This document shows positions 16,187 to 25,479 of a DNA stretch of 64,000 nt, one piece after another. The translations under genes were made by a program, and so were the position numbers. The stretch spans positions 16,427-80,426 of the forward strand of contig NZ_MTAZ01000011.1 of the NCBI RefSeq assembly GCF_002150785.1. The letters are read 5' to 3'. Under the pieces are notes generated by a model, which did not search any database, was not told the origin of the DNA, and worked only from the letters and a program-made list of their open reading frames with translations. Within the stretch, counting starts at the first letter, position 1, and each line of letters starts with the position of its first letter. This DNA is from Arenibacter amylolyticus. GTDB taxonomy: Bacteria; Bacteroidota; Bacteroidia; Flavobacteriales; Flavobacteriaceae.

Positions 16187-18447
16187 TACAGTATATCCTA
16201 GAGTGCATGGCGTTTCAGCTGTTATTTTTAATAGTGTATGACCTGTTTTTGAAAAAGGAAACTTTTTTCCAATGGAACAGGGCATACCTTCTAAGCTCTT
16301 TTGTGCTTTCCATTGTACTTCCTTGGATAAAGATCGAAGCCCTAAAGACTACGGTGTCCCAAGAATCCTTTGTATATCCGGAATATCTGTGGGGCATGGA
16401 CATGTCGGCTGGAGTGGTAGCGACCCCTGAACTTTCAGCCTCAATCCAACTTTCTACCACCGAAATGGTTCTTTATGGGGGAATGCTCTTAGCAGCAGTA
16501 TTGTTTTGCTTTAAACTGTATCAAATAGTACAACTAAAAAGAAAGGGCGAGATCCGCTACTTTAAAAGTTTTACCAGAATAATGGTGCACAATAGTCAAA
16601 TGGCCTTTTCATTTTTCAGGTCCATTTTCATAGGGGACAAAGTATTGGAAAAGGATCATGATAGTATCATTCAGCACGAGCTGGTGCATATAGAACAGCG
16701 CCATTCTTTGGATTTATTATTCTTTGAGCTCATGCGGATTATTGCTTGGTTTAATCCCCTAGTCTACGTCTATCAAAACCGAATTTCCGAATTGCACGAG
16801 TTCATCGCCGATGCAAAAGTGGCCAAAACACACAAAGCAGCTCAATACCAAATGTTGTTATCGCAGGTTTTTCAGACCCAAAATATTTCATTCATCAATC
16901 ATTTTTATAAAAGTTCATTAATCAAAAAACGAATCGTCATGTTACAAAAAACAAAATCGAAACAAATCTGGAGGTTAAAGTATTTATTGATGTTGCCTTT
17001 GGTTATAGGAATGTTGGCGTATACCTCCATGGAGGGCAAGCCTTCCTCAACTTTTCATCCCGATATAGACCTTGAGAGTATTGGGGTGGACTATCAAGAT
17101 CCAATGGACATGCCCTTTTCCGTGGTAGAAAAGGTCCCTGTTTTTCCAGGTTGTGAGGATGCGGATGATAAAAGGGCTTGTTTTAATGAGATGATGCAGA
17201 ATCATATTATAGATAATTTTAGATATCCCGAAGAGGCGCAAGATAAAGCTATTCAAGGTCGTGTAATCACCATGTTTATTATTCAAGAGGATGGAAGCAT
17301 AGGCGGTGTTAGAACGCGTGGTCCAGATAAAATTTTGGAGGAAGAGGCAGCACGTATAATTTCTCTATTACCTAGCATGACCCCAGGGGAGCATAACGGG
17401 GAGAAAGTACGGGTTCCTTTTTCCACTCCAATTAGCTTTATAATGGAGGGAAATAAGAAGGATGAAACTAAAGACATGGAAGTCGAAGACAGTGATGATA
17501 TACCTGTTTTTCCTGGCTGTGAAGATGCAGAGGACAAAAGGGCATGTTTTGAGGAAATGATGAGAAAGCACATTTCCAACAACTTTGAGTTTAATAAAGA
17601 GCAGGCGAAGCAGTTTTTTGAAGAAAGAATGGTAGAATATATTAGCAAAAACGCAACAGCTTCAAAATACAACGAATTGGTAATGGAACGGGAGCAATTA
17701 TTAAAGAATACTGATGAAAAGAATCCCATAATAATCAATTTAGACCAACAATTGAAGGCCCTTCGGAATAAAATAGATGCTAATGAAATAGATATTCCCT
17801 TTTCCGTTGTAGATGAGGTACCTGTTTTCCCTGGCTGTGAGAATGCGGAGGATAAAAGAGCGTGCTTTAATAAAATGATGCAGAATCATATCGCAGAAAA
17901 TTTTAGATACCCCGAAGAGGCTCAAAAGAAAGGAATTGAAGGCCGTGTAAATACTATGCTTGTCATTCAAGAGGATGGGAGTATAGGGGGTGTAAGAACG
18001 CGGGGTCCAGATACCCTTTTGGAAGAGGAGGCGGCACGCATTATCTCCCTATTGCCGAGCATGACACCCGGGGAGCATAGGGGTAAAGCCGCTCGTGTGC
18101 CCTATTCCATTCCTATTACGTTTAAGCTTCATGGTCCTTCAAAGAATGAGGGATTACAATCGCCTGAGTTGAAGACATCTTCAAATATGATGTCTGTTGT
18201 AGCACTGGTAATAACTAAAAACGGTAAAAAATATCTTACGGGAACTCTGTCTGATGGGGCAAGGGGATTGCCAGGCGCAAATATTTCCATTCAAAATGGG
18301 AATAAAGCGGTCGTTTCCGACTTTGATGGTGTTTTTAGCATTGAGGTTGAAAAAGGGAATGTTATTGAATTTCAGTTTACCGGACTACCAACTGCACGGC
18401 TTACTATTACAGATGAAGCCGAATACAGAATAAAGAAAATAAAATAA
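16183..18447 (+). CDS. M56/BlaR1-type membrane metalloprotease with repeated TonB-C-like modules
   Basis: A 754-residue sensor-protease. Residues 1-290 form the M56 membrane protease, with HELVH zinc motif at 165-169 and membrane segments near 5-22, 33-48, 95-115 and 265-285. The periplasmic part is unusual: a TonB-C-like module (about 315-415) beginning VPVFPGCEDADDKRACF, a half-length second copy (about 439-475), a charged stretch, then a third full copy (about 545-650) nearly identical to the first. The C-terminus (about 675-750) is a carboxypeptidase-D-like beta-sandwich (PGANISIQNGNKAVVSDFDG). The extracellular repeats may sense or bind an envelope partner. The family is certain; the ligand is unknown. 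Confidence 0.88.
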   Translation: MIQYILECMAFQLLFLIVYDLFLKKETFFQWNRAYLLSSFVLSIVLPWIKIEALKTTVSQESFVYPEYLWGMDMSAGVVATPELSASIQLSTTEMVLYGGMLLAAVLFCFKLYQIVQLKRKGEIRYFKSFTRIMVHNSQMAFSFFRSIFIGDKVLEKDHDSIIQHELVHIEQRHSLDLLFFELMRIIAWFNPLVYVYQNRISELHEFIADAKVAKTHKAAQYQMLLSQVFQTQNISFINHFYKSSLIKKRIVMLQKTKSKQIWRLKYLLMLPLVIGMLAYTSMEGKPSSTFHPDIDLESIGVDYQDPMDMPFSVVEKVPVFPGCEDADDKRACFNEMMQNHIIDNFRYPEEAQDKAIQGRVITMFIIQEDGSIGGVRTRGPDKILEEEAARIISLLPSMTPGEHNGEKVRVPFSTPISFIMEGNKKDETKDMEVEDSDDIPVFPGCEDAEDKRACFEEMMRKHISNNFEFNKEQAKQFFEERMVEYISKNATASKYNELVMEREQLLKNTDEKNPIIINLDQQLKALRNKIDANEIDIPFSVVDEVPVFPGCENAEDKRACFNKMMQNHIAENFRYPEEAQKKGIEGRVNTMLVIQEDGSIGGVRTRGPDTLLEEEAARIISLLPSMTPGEHRGKAARVPYSIPITFKLHGPSKNEGLQSPELKTSSNMMSVVALVITKNGKKYLTGTLSDGARGLPGANISIQNGNKAVVSDFDGVFSIEVEKGNVIEFQFTGLPTARLTITDEAEYRIKKIK

Positions 18448-18495
18448 ATCGGGCTATAGCATCGTATAGATGGTAAAACTTATCGACCTAAATAA

Positions 18496-19641
18496 TTGAA
18501 AACACAATGCTTAATTTTTTTATTGATTGGGTTGGTTGGCAATGGAAACTCCCAGATCAGCTCTACCGCGACTGCCGATAGTCTCTATGCCACTGGAAAC
18601 TATTCTTTGGCCATTAATGAATATGCCAAACACGGGGCATCTTCCAAAGCGCAATTGCAAATTGCACGGGCCTATAATACCATAGGGAACTATGATAAAG
18701 CTGTAACTCAATACACAAGCTTGGTGCAAAACAACCAATCCTTGGTGCTAGCAAAATATGAGCTGGGCAGATTGTATCTGAAGCTCAAGAATTATGCCCT
18801 TGCACATACGGTGTTTTCTCAATTGACCGAGAAAAATCATCAGAACCCGGAATATTTCTACTATCTGGGGGAGTCCTTAAATGGGTTAGATCGCTCAGCG
18901 GAAAGTATATCCGCCTATAAGCAATCGGTGAAAATTGACAGTACCCACTTGCGAAGTCTGTTTCAATTGGGAAAGTATTATGTTTTTAAAAGGGAACGCG
19001 ATTCCGTATTGAAATATGTGGATAAAGGACTTCAATTCTACAGGAACGATGTAGGTTTAATCCATCTAAAGGCACTGGCCTATTATAATGACCGCTATTT
19101 TAGTCGAGCTATTCCTTTATTTGAAAAATTAGTGGAATTAGGGGAGGATAAGGAATATATTCATGAAAGGATGGGGCAGGCATACCTAAGTATGCGGGAG
19201 TATGCCAAAGCAAAAGACGCCTATCTTAAATGGTTAGCGTTTAATATTGAAAATCCAAAAGCCCTATATTGGGTGGAAACTTCCCTTTGGAAATTGCAGG
19301 AATTGGACAGCGCAAAAATATATTTTCTAAAATCCATCGATGTGCAACAGGTTGCGCTGGATAAGGAATACAATGCTTTAGCCCGATTAGCAATGGAGCA
19401 GAATGATTTAAAATTGGCCATTGATCATTATAAAAAGGCATACTTGGAGAATCCCGAAGGCTACCTTTACAAGTATGAGATATGTTTATTATCCGAACAA
19501 TACTTTAGAAACCCACAACAGGCTTTAAAATGTTATAGGGAATACCAACGGAAATTTGGACATCAAAACGACTATTTCTCAGAATTTGCTTCAAAACGAA
19601 TATCCAAGATAAAGGAGGAAATTCATAGGAATGCCTACTAA
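18496..19641 (+). CDS. Exported TPR-repeat protein
   Basis: A 381-residue protein with an N-terminal signal peptide (CLIFLLIGLVGNGNSQ) and about eight tetratricopeptide repeats filling the rest, for example YSLAINEYAKHG, YDKAVTQYTSL and YALAHTVFSQL. Such solenoids act as protein-interaction scaffolds in the periplasm. The start is a TTG at 18496, 48 bases after the M56 gene and on the same strand, so it is likely part of the BlaI-M56 transcript. In Bacteroidetes a TPR protein often follows such sensors. No enzymatic motif is seen. Confidence 0.85.
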   Translation: MKTQCLIFLLIGLVGNGNSQISSTATADSLYATGNYSLAINEYAKHGASSKAQLQIARAYNTIGNYDKAVTQYTSLVQNNQSLVLAKYELGRLYLKLKNYALAHTVFSQLTEKNHQNPEYFYYLGESLNGLDRSAESISAYKQSVKIDSTHLRSLFQLGKYYVFKRERDSVLKYVDKGLQFYRNDVGLIHLKALAYYNDRYFSRAIPLFEKLVELGEDKEYIHERMGQAYLSMREYAKAKDAYLKWLAFNIENPKALYWVETSLWKLQELDSAKIYFLKSIDVQQVALDKEYNALARLAMEQNDLKLAIDHYKKAYLENPEGYLYKYEICLLSEQYFRNPQQALKCYREYQRKFGHQNDYFSEFASKRISKIKEEIHRNAY

Positions 19642-19675
19642 ATTGACCAAATTATCGTAATTTTCCCCCTAGAAT

Positions 19676-20161
19676 ATGGCATTCATGAGGAAAGTTGTGG
19701 TTTTGGCTTGTATTTGTCTTTTTACCTCTTGTGATTGGTTTACTTCCAAAGAAGAGAAAACCCAGGAATTGGTGCAGGAGGAAATGCAGAATATAAATTT
19801 TAACGAGGTAGACCGGTATCCGCTGTTCGCAGGTTGTGACGAAATGGTTTCTAAACCAGCGCAGAAATTATGCTTTGAGAAGACCCTGCTAATGCATTTT
19901 TCCAAGACCTTGCAAGATTTCGATTTCGTCATTGAAACCGAGGTCAATGATACCATTTATGTGGACTTTCTGATGGACAAAAACGGGGCGATCTCTGTTT
20001 TGGGGATAGAAAAGAACATGAGTATTGATGATGAAATGCCCGAGTTTAATGGGATTATTACCCAGAGCCTAAAGAGCATGCCCAAAATAGAACCCGCACT
20101 AAAAAGGGGGATTCCCGTAAATGCCAAATTCCGCATTCCTATAGTACTCAACAGTAATTAA
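19676..20161 (+). CDS. Lipoprotein with a single TonB-C-like module
   Basis: A 161-residue protein with a lipoprotein signal ending LFTSC (start at 19676, or 19685 for a shorter signal). The mature part YPLFAGCDE...KLCFEKTLLMHF aligns by eye with the VPVFPGCE...RACFNEMM modules repeated inside the M56 protein 2 kb upstream. The C-terminal half has the matching FRIPIVL strand. It is probably in the same transcript as the TPR gene (34-base gap). A partner or competitor of the M56 ectodomain is an attractive reading, but it is inference. Confidence 0.7.
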   Translation: MAFMRKVVVLACICLFTSCDWFTSKEEKTQELVQEEMQNINFNEVDRYPLFAGCDEMVSKPAQKLCFEKTLLMHFSKTLQDFDFVIETEVNDTIYVDFLMDKNGAISVLGIEKNMSIDDEMPEFNGIITQSLKSMPKIEPALKRGIPVNAKFRIPIVLNSN

Positions 20162-20171
20162 TACATAGTTT

Positions 20172-20726
20172 TTGAAACACGAAAAGATAATATTGGGAAT
20201 AGATCCCGGAACCACCATCATGGGATTCGGTCTAATAAAGGTGGTGGACAAGAAAATGGAGTTCCTCCAAATGAACGAACTGCTTTTGCAAAAATATAGC
20301 GATCCCTATACCAAACTGAAACTTATTTTTGAACGCACCATAGAGCTGATAGATACCTATCACCCTGATGAGATTGCCATTGAGGCTCCCTTTTTTGGGA
20401 AGAACGTACAATCCATGCTAAAACTAGGTAGAGCCCAAGGGGTGGCCATGGCCGCAGGATTATCACGAGAAATTCCCATAACGGAATACCTACCTAAAAA
20501 AATAAAAATGTCCATAACCGGTAACGGAAATGCCAGTAAGGAGCAGGTGGCCAAAATGCTTCAGAGTGTCCTTAAACTAAAATCACTTCCCAAAAACCTG
20601 GACAGCACGGACGGACTCGCCGCAGCGGTATGCCATTTCTATAACGAAGGCCGTATAGAAGTCGGCAAAAACTACAGCGGATGGGAAGCCTTTGTAAAGC
20701 AAAATGAGAAACGGGTGAAGAAGTGA
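20172..20726 (+). CDS. ruvC: Holliday junction resolvase RuvC
   Basis: This endonuclease resolves four-way DNA junctions together with RuvAB. The 184-residue length is normal. Catalytic residues are visible: Asp in ILGIDPGTT, Glu in IAIEAPFFGKN, and the C-terminal acidic pair in LDSTDGLAAAVCHF. The start is a TTG at 20172. It lies 10 bases after the lipoprotein gene. Confidence 0.93.
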   Translation: MKHEKIILGIDPGTTIMGFGLIKVVDKKMEFLQMNELLLQKYSDPYTKLKLIFERTIELIDTYHPDEIAIEAPFFGKNVQSMLKLGRAQGVAMAAGLSREIPITEYLPKKIKMSITGNGNASKEQVAKMLQSVLKLKSLPKNLDSTDGLAAAVCHFYNEGRIEVGKNYSGWEAFVKQNEKRVKK

Positions 20727-20781
20727 TTAATTCAATAAGCAATAATTAATTAGCAGTTAACAATGCTTTAAAACGGTAATT

Positions 20782-21147
20782 ATGGATAGTAAGAATAATC
20801 CTTTATCTATTAAGTCTTTTAATTTTGCACTGAAGGTAGTGACCCTTTACAAAGATGTAATAAAACTAGAAAAAGAGTATGTGCTATCTAAGCAATTCTT
20901 GAAGTCTGGCACCTCTATCGGGGCAAATATTGCAGAAGCTAACGGTGCCATTTCAAAATCTGATTTTTCCTCTAAAATTTCCATAGCGTATAAGGAAAGT
21001 CTTGAAACAAAATATTGGCTTAAATTATTAAGGGATTCAGACTATATCTCTAAATCAAAAGCTGAGGAATTAATTTCAGATGCTGATGAATTGTCAAAAA
21101 TTATGTTCGCCATCCTTAAAACCACCAGAATTAATAATAGAATTTAA
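20782..21147 (+). CDS. Four-helix bundle protein (S23 / 23S-rRNA intervening-sequence family)
   Basis: A 121-residue all-helical protein with the family signature LKSGTSIGANIAEANGA. These proteins were first seen inside intervening sequences of 23S rRNA genes but are often free-standing, as here. Their function is unknown. A truncated second copy of its C-terminus lies just downstream, and near-identical AT-rich sequence follows both copies, pointing to a local tandem duplication. Confidence 0.85.
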   Translation: MDSKNNPLSIKSFNFALKVVTLYKDVIKLEKEYVLSKQFLKSGTSIGANIAEANGAISKSDFSSKISIAYKESLETKYWLKLLRDSDYISKSKAEELISDADELSKIMFAILKTTRINNRI

Positions 21148-21352
21148 TTGTTTATTGCTAACTGATAATTGTTAATTGTTCAAATGAGCTGGATCTAAAT
21201 ACATATAAACCATGTCTCTAAAATAACAGCAGGGGAATTAATTACGGATGCAGATGAATTGTCGAAAATTATGTTCACCATCCTAAAAACTACCAAGACT
21301 AAAATTGAATAATTGTTTATTGCTAATTGCTAACTGTTAATTGTAAAAATGA
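21142..21352 (+). repeat. Direct repeat following both four-helix bundle copies
   Basis: The sequences after the intact stop (about 21145-21187) and after the remnant stop (about 21310-21353) are nearly the same: AATTGTTTATTGCTAA, then a variable short stretch, then TTAATTGT, ending in AATGAG. The second copy supplies the upstream region and start of hemW. This marks the boundaries of an ancient ~165-bp tandem duplication. Confidence 0.65.
21208..21312 (+). pseudogene. C-terminal remnant of a second four-helix bundle gene
   Basis: The frame encodes NHVSKITAGELITDADEL and continues to KTTKTKIE and a TAA at 21310. It matches the last ~32 residues of the intact upstream protein (DYISKSKAEELISDADEL). 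The first two thirds are missing and no start is present. The frame and codons are still clean over this stretch. Confidence 0.75.
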
Positions 21353-22476
21353 GCGGCATCTACATCCATATCCCTTTTTGCAAGCAGGCTTGCCACTATT
21401 GTAATTTCCACTTCTCCACCAATATGAAGAAAAAGGAGGAGATGATTGGTGCGCTGATCCGGGAATTGGAGTTGAGAAAAGGGGAATTCGCTGAGGATGA
21501 ATTGTATACCATTTATTTTGGGGGAGGTACGCCCTCGGTCTTGAATGCATCGGAAATAGAACAGCTCCTGGACGCAGTATATCAAAACTATAGGGTGGCA
21601 GCAAATCCAGAAATCACGCTGGAAGCAAATCCCGATGACCTTTCTGAATATACGATCAAAGAACTGTCCAGTACCGCCATCAATAGGTTGAGCATAGGAG
21701 TGCAATCATTTTTTGAGGAAGACCTAAAGCTGATGAATAGGGCCCACAATGCCAAAGAGGCGGAAGACTGCATTAAACTGGCCTGTACCTATTTCAACAA
21801 TATTTCCATCGATCTAATTTATGGCACACCAGGGATGAGCAATGAACGCTGGGCGGCCAATATTGAAAAAGCGCTATCGTTCCAGATTCCCCATATCTCT
21901 AGCTATGCGCTTACCGTTGAGCCCAAAACGGCCCTGAAAGCCTTTATAGAAAAGGGGGTTATAGCCCCGGTAGAAGATGAGTTGGCCGAAGGGCATTTTC
22001 AGATCCTAATTGAAAAACTCTCAGCTGCGGGCTTTATCCAATATGAGTTTTCAAATTTTGGGAAGCAGGATTATTTTTCCCAGAATAATACCGCCTACTG
22101 GAAAGGGAAAAAGTATTTGGGAATTGGACCTTCCGCTCATTCCTTTGACGGAATCCGAAGGGGTTGGAATGTAGAGAATAATACGAAATACATAAAAAGC
22201 ATTGCCCAAGGCATCCTCCCAATGGAAACAGAGGTGCTTTCTACAACAGATCGCTTTAACGAATATATGATGACGGGAATGCGCACCATATGGGGGGTTT
22301 CCTTGCAGCGTATAAGGACCGAATTTGGAGAGGATTACTATTCACACCTGCTAAAAGAAGCTGCGGTTAAATTAGATAAAGGACTGTTGGTCGTAGATAA
22401 TGAACACCTTTTGGTAACCCCAAAAGGAAAGTTTTTGTGCGATGGCATAGCTTCGGACCTTTTTATGGTCGGTTAA
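21349..22476 (+). CDS. hemW: HemW-like radical SAM protein
   Basis: A 375-residue radical SAM protein with the cluster motif CKQACHYC near residue 10, GGGTPS shortly after, and the EANPDDLS and RLSIGVQSF stretches typical of HemN/HemW. The N-terminal extension of true anaerobic coproporphyrinogen dehydrogenase (HemN) is absent and the motif is CxxxCxxC only, so a haem-chaperone role as in HemW is more likely than porphyrin oxidation. Cytoplasmic, possibly membrane-associated. Confidence 0.88.
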   Translation: MSGIYIHIPFCKQACHYCNFHFSTNMKKKEEMIGALIRELELRKGEFAEDELYTIYFGGGTPSVLNASEIEQLLDAVYQNYRVAANPEITLEANPDDLSEYTIKELSSTAINRLSIGVQSFFEEDLKLMNRAHNAKEAEDCIKLACTYFNNISIDLIYGTPGMSNERWAANIEKALSFQIPHISSYALTVEPKTALKAFIEKGVIAPVEDELAEGHFQILIEKLSAAGFIQYEFSNFGKQDYFSQNNTAYWKGKKYLGIGPSAHSFDGIRRGWNVENNTKYIKSIAQGILPMETEVLSTTDRFNEYMMTGMRTIWGVSLQRIRTEFGEDYYSHLLKEAAVKLDKGLLVVDNEHLLVTPKGKFLCDGIASDLFMVG

Positions 22477-22760
22477 TACTGCACCCTAATTTCTCTCGAT
22501 TTTATGTCTTTTACCCAAAGTTTAGTCCGAAAAGTACTATTTGTGGGTGGTTTGTCCCAGCACAAGACCTCCCTTTTAAGGGGTGATCCAGTGCATATTG
22601 AAGGTTTTAGAAGTAATTTATTTAGGTTAAGCAACCATCTACGGGCCTTAATACATTTATTTTATGTAAATTTTAAAGCCTTCAAATAGCCTAGTGGCTC
22701 TAGAAGAGGAATCTCGATTATTATCCGATTACTAGAAGAACTAATACAAGAATTTTATAC
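22477..22760. other. Intergenic gap without a recognisable gene
   Basis: A stretch of 284 bases between hemW and the cyclase gene. A 61-codon frame starting at 22504 has no recognisable motif and unremarkable codon use. I see no hairpin or promoter match strong enough to list. Confidence 0.4.
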
Positions 22761-23510
22761 ATGAAGACAATTATTAAACACAACACCATTAACTATACTA
22801 TAGACCTTTCCGATCCCTTGGATATTTCCATCCCTATAAAAGGGGGAGATTCCAATGTGAATTCGTGGTACCTTCCCCCGCCAAAAATAGAGCCTCATAG
22901 TGAGGGCGAATTTGTAGGGAAGGTTACCGAAGGGGGGTCCACCAATTTTAATGATATCTACTTTAATCCTCATTCCCACGGGACGCATACAGAGTGTGTG
23001 GGGCATATTACGGAGGAATTTAGATCGGTTAACCAGAGTCTTTCCAAGTTTTTCTTTATGACTGAGGTGATAACGATAGCCCCTGAAAAAATGGGAGACG
23101 ATTTTGTGATTTCCAAGAAGCAATTGCAATATGCCTTGGGAAATAAAAATAGGGAGGCGGTGGTTATTAGAACGCTTCCTAATTTATCGGAAAAAAAATC
23201 CAGACAATACTCCAATACCAATCCGCCCTATTTATTGGAGGATGCCGCCAAACTATTATTGGAGAAAGGGATATCGCATTTATTAATAGATCTGCCTAGC
23301 GTGGACAAGGAGAAAGATGGCGGACTCCTCTTGGCCCATAAAGCATTTTGGGATTACGATGGCAAAATTAGGCATGACGCCACCATAACCGAGCTGATCT
23401 TTGTGGCCAATAGTATTGAAGATGGAAAATACTTCCTAAACCTACAGTTGGCCCCTTTTGAAAACGATGCAAGTCCCAGCAGACCGGTACTATATAAAAT
23501 TGAAGACTAA
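22761..23510 (+). CDS. Cyclase / kynurenine formamidase-like metal hydrolase
   Basis: A 249-residue protein of the cyclase family. The metal-binding motif is visible as HSHGTHTECVGH near residue 75. Members include bacterial kynurenine formamidases and other amide or lactone hydrolases. No tryptophan-catabolic neighbour is present, so the substrate cannot be named. It is followed after 11 bases by a DUF4260 gene on the same strand. Confidence 0.78.
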   Translation: MKTIIKHNTINYTIDLSDPLDISIPIKGGDSNVNSWYLPPPKIEPHSEGEFVGKVTEGGSTNFNDIYFNPHSHGTHTECVGHITEEFRSVNQSLSKFFFMTEVITIAPEKMGDDFVISKKQLQYALGNKNREAVVIRTLPNLSEKKSRQYSNTNPPYLLEDAAKLLLEKGISHLLIDLPSVDKEKDGGLLLAHKAFWDYDGKIRHDATITELIFVANSIEDGKYFLNLQLAPFENDASPSRPVLYKIED

Positions 23511-23521
23511 AAAATGCGTGG

Positions 23522-23881
23522 ATGGCTACACTTTTAAAACTGGAAGAGTTGTTTATGTTCCTTCTGGGAATATACCTCTTTAGTCTTCTAGACTATAGTT
23601 GGTGGTGGTTTCTAGGACTAATTCTTACCCCAGACATTGGTATGTTGGGCTATTTGTGGGGAAAGAAGGTCGGAGCCATAGGGTACAACCTTTTTCATCA
23701 CAAGGGATGGGCTATTGCAATTTATTTAATGGGTAGCTATCTTTCCTTACCTTTGTGTCAGCTGATTGGAATAATTGTATTCTCCCACGCCTCTTTGGAT
23801 AGGATTTTTGGTTATGGCTTAAAGTTTGACAAGGGATTTAAATATACCCATTTAGGCGAAATAGGCAACGCAAATGAATGA
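23522..23881 (+). CDS. DUF4260-family membrane protein
   Basis: A 119-residue hydrophobic protein with about four membrane segments. The patterns DYSWWWFLGLILTPDIGMLG and YNLFHHKGWAI are characteristic of DUF4260. Its function is unknown. It overlaps the next gene by 8 bases, showing translational coupling. Confidence 0.82.
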   Translation: MATLLKLEELFMFLLGIYLFSLLDYSWWWFLGLILTPDIGMLGYLWGKKVGAIGYNLFHHKGWAIAIYLMGSYLSLPLCQLIGIIVFSHASLDRIFGYGLKFDKGFKYTHLGEIGNANE

Positions 23882-24494
23882 AATAGTAGAACTTTTTTTA
23901 GGGCTTATTCTTGGAGCCATCGCCATGTATTGGGTATTTTCCCTATTCCGAAAAAAACGGAACAAGGAACTTACAGATCATCAGTCCACCATTTTGCTGG
24001 ATAAGATCAAGAGCGTCTGTAAACTGATTACGGTAGAGGGCGATTTTGCCGAAATATATCGTTATGAGAATACCAGGGAGTCCTTTCTAAGTTTGGTTAG
24101 TAGTAAGAAAAAGGCCCTCATTGTCATAAATGCCAAAGTGCATATTGGGTTCGATCTAAAAAAGTTGCGGATGCATGCGGATAAGGAGCATAAAAAGATT
24201 GTTCTGACCAATTTCCCAGAACCCGAAATTTTGTCCATTTCACCAGATTTGCAATTTTACGATATTAAAAATGGGCTGTTCAATGTCTTCACCCCGTCGG
24301 ATCTCACCTCCCTTAACCTAGAGGCCAAAAAACATATAGAGGATAAGATACCCGCCAGCGGATTAATGGATACGGCAAATAGGGAAGCCTTGGAAGCTGT
24401 GCTCCTAATAGAGAGTATTGTGGAGACCATTGGTTGGAAACTGGATTACTCTGCCTTGGAATTGGCCGATAAAAAGAAGCAATTATTAGATTAA
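23874..24494 (+). CDS. DUF4230-family membrane-anchored protein
   Basis: A 206-residue protein with one N-terminal membrane anchor (about 5-25) and a soluble domain with the DUF4230 pattern KLITVEGDFAEIYRYEN followed by alternating strands. Its function is unknown. It overlaps the DUF4260 gene. Confidence 0.78.
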   Translation: MNEIVELFLGLILGAIAMYWVFSLFRKKRNKELTDHQSTILLDKIKSVCKLITVEGDFAEIYRYENTRESFLSLVSSKKKALIVINAKVHIGFDLKKLRMHADKEHKKIVLTNFPEPEILSISPDLQFYDIKNGLFNVFTPSDLTSLNLEAKKHIEDKIPASGLMDTANREALEAVLLIESIVETIGWKLDYSALELADKKKQLLD

Positions 24495-24527
24495 TTAATA
24501 TTAAAATCCCCTTACGCATAGGAAGTT

Positions 24528-24920
24528 ATGAGAACTATATTTTTTGGATTATTATTTTTAACAACCGTCATTGTCAACGCCCAAACCGAAGAAACCATGC
24601 AAGATTTTGATTCCAACTTTGTACATACCGTCTATTTTTGGTTAAAAAACCCTACCGATAAGGACGATAGAAAGGCATTTGAAACCTCGCTCAAAAAGTT
24701 TTTGGCAAACTCCCAATATGCCAAGACCAACTTTATTGGCGTGCCTCCCAAGGCATCCCGGGAGGTGGTAGACGGTTCGTTCACCTATTCCCTGGTGGTT
24801 ACCTTTGATTCTGCCGAAGCCCAGGAAAAGTATCAGAACGAGGAGCCTCACTTATTGTTCGTTAAGGAGTCTAGCGATTTGTGGACCAAGGTAATTGTTT
24901 ATGATTCCACCGGAATTTAG
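24528..24920 (+). CDS. Exported Dabb (stress-responsive alpha/beta barrel) protein
   Basis: A 130-residue protein with a signal peptide (FFGLLFLTTVIVNAQ) and a dimeric alpha/beta-barrel domain (FVHTVYFWLKNP, then YSLVVTFDSAEAQEKYQ). Dabb domains bind small ligands or act in stress response; the substrate is unknown. The signal peptide places it in the periplasm or envelope. Confidence 0.78.
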   Translation: MRTIFFGLLFLTTVIVNAQTEETMQDFDSNFVHTVYFWLKNPTDKDDRKAFETSLKKFLANSQYAKTNFIGVPPKASREVVDGSFTYSLVVTFDSAEAQEKYQNEEPHLLFVKESSDLWTKVIVYDSTGI

Positions 24921-24929
24921 AGTCTCAGC

Positions 24930-25472
24930 ATGATTACCTATAGACCGGCACAGTTGGAAGATTATAGAAGTATTGCCCACTTGCATACCCGTAGTTGGCA
25001 AGAGAACTATAGAGGGAACTTTAGTGATCGTTTTTTAGATGAGGAAGCGCTGGCAGACCGGATGAAGGTGTGGGAGGAAAGGTTAACACGGCCCGCTCCC
25101 AATCAGTTTCTATGGGTAGCTACACAAAATGGAGAAATATGCGGTTTTGCCTGTGCCTTTAAGGAGGAGGATAGTCAGTATGGAACCCTTTTAGATAATT
25201 TACATGTATCTAAAGCGTCCATAGGGCAGGGGATAGGGAAGCGCTTGATTAGCCTATTGGCGAATGAAATTAAGCAAACGCTGCCCAATGCCAAAATGTA
25301 TCTGTGGGTGTTAGAAAACAATGTAAGTGCTATCAGGTTCTATGAACGCTTAGGAGGCGTTAATTATGAAACGGTAGTAGGTAACGACATCGGTGATAGG
25401 GAAATACGGAAATGCCGGATGGTTTGGAATTCCTTGGAGTCCTTGGAGATGAAGGATCACCCCCTAATTTAG
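24930..25472 (+). CDS. GNAT-family N-acetyltransferase
   Basis: A 180-residue acetyl-CoA-dependent acyltransferase. It has the N-terminal YRPAQLEDYRSIAHLHTRSW pattern, and the acetyl-CoA loop reads SIGQGIGKRL (Q/R-x-x-G-x-G/A). The motif-B region VLENNVSAIRFYERLG is also present. The acceptor substrate cannot be told. It lies 9 bases after the Dabb gene and 7 bases before the next gene, so it is in an operon. Confidence 0.85.
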   Translation: MITYRPAQLEDYRSIAHLHTRSWQENYRGNFSDRFLDEEALADRMKVWEERLTRPAPNQFLWVATQNGEICGFACAFKEEDSQYGTLLDNLHVSKASIGQGIGKRLISLLANEIKQTLPNAKMYLWVLENNVSAIRFYERLGGVNYETVVGNDIGDREIRKCRMVWNSLESLEMKDHPLI

Positions 25473-25479
25473 GAAAGTT

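Noticed and set aside
22504..22689. 61-codon plus-strand frame between hemW and the cyclase gene
   Set aside because: No motif, no membrane or signal pattern and no start context. It reads like chance open sequence.
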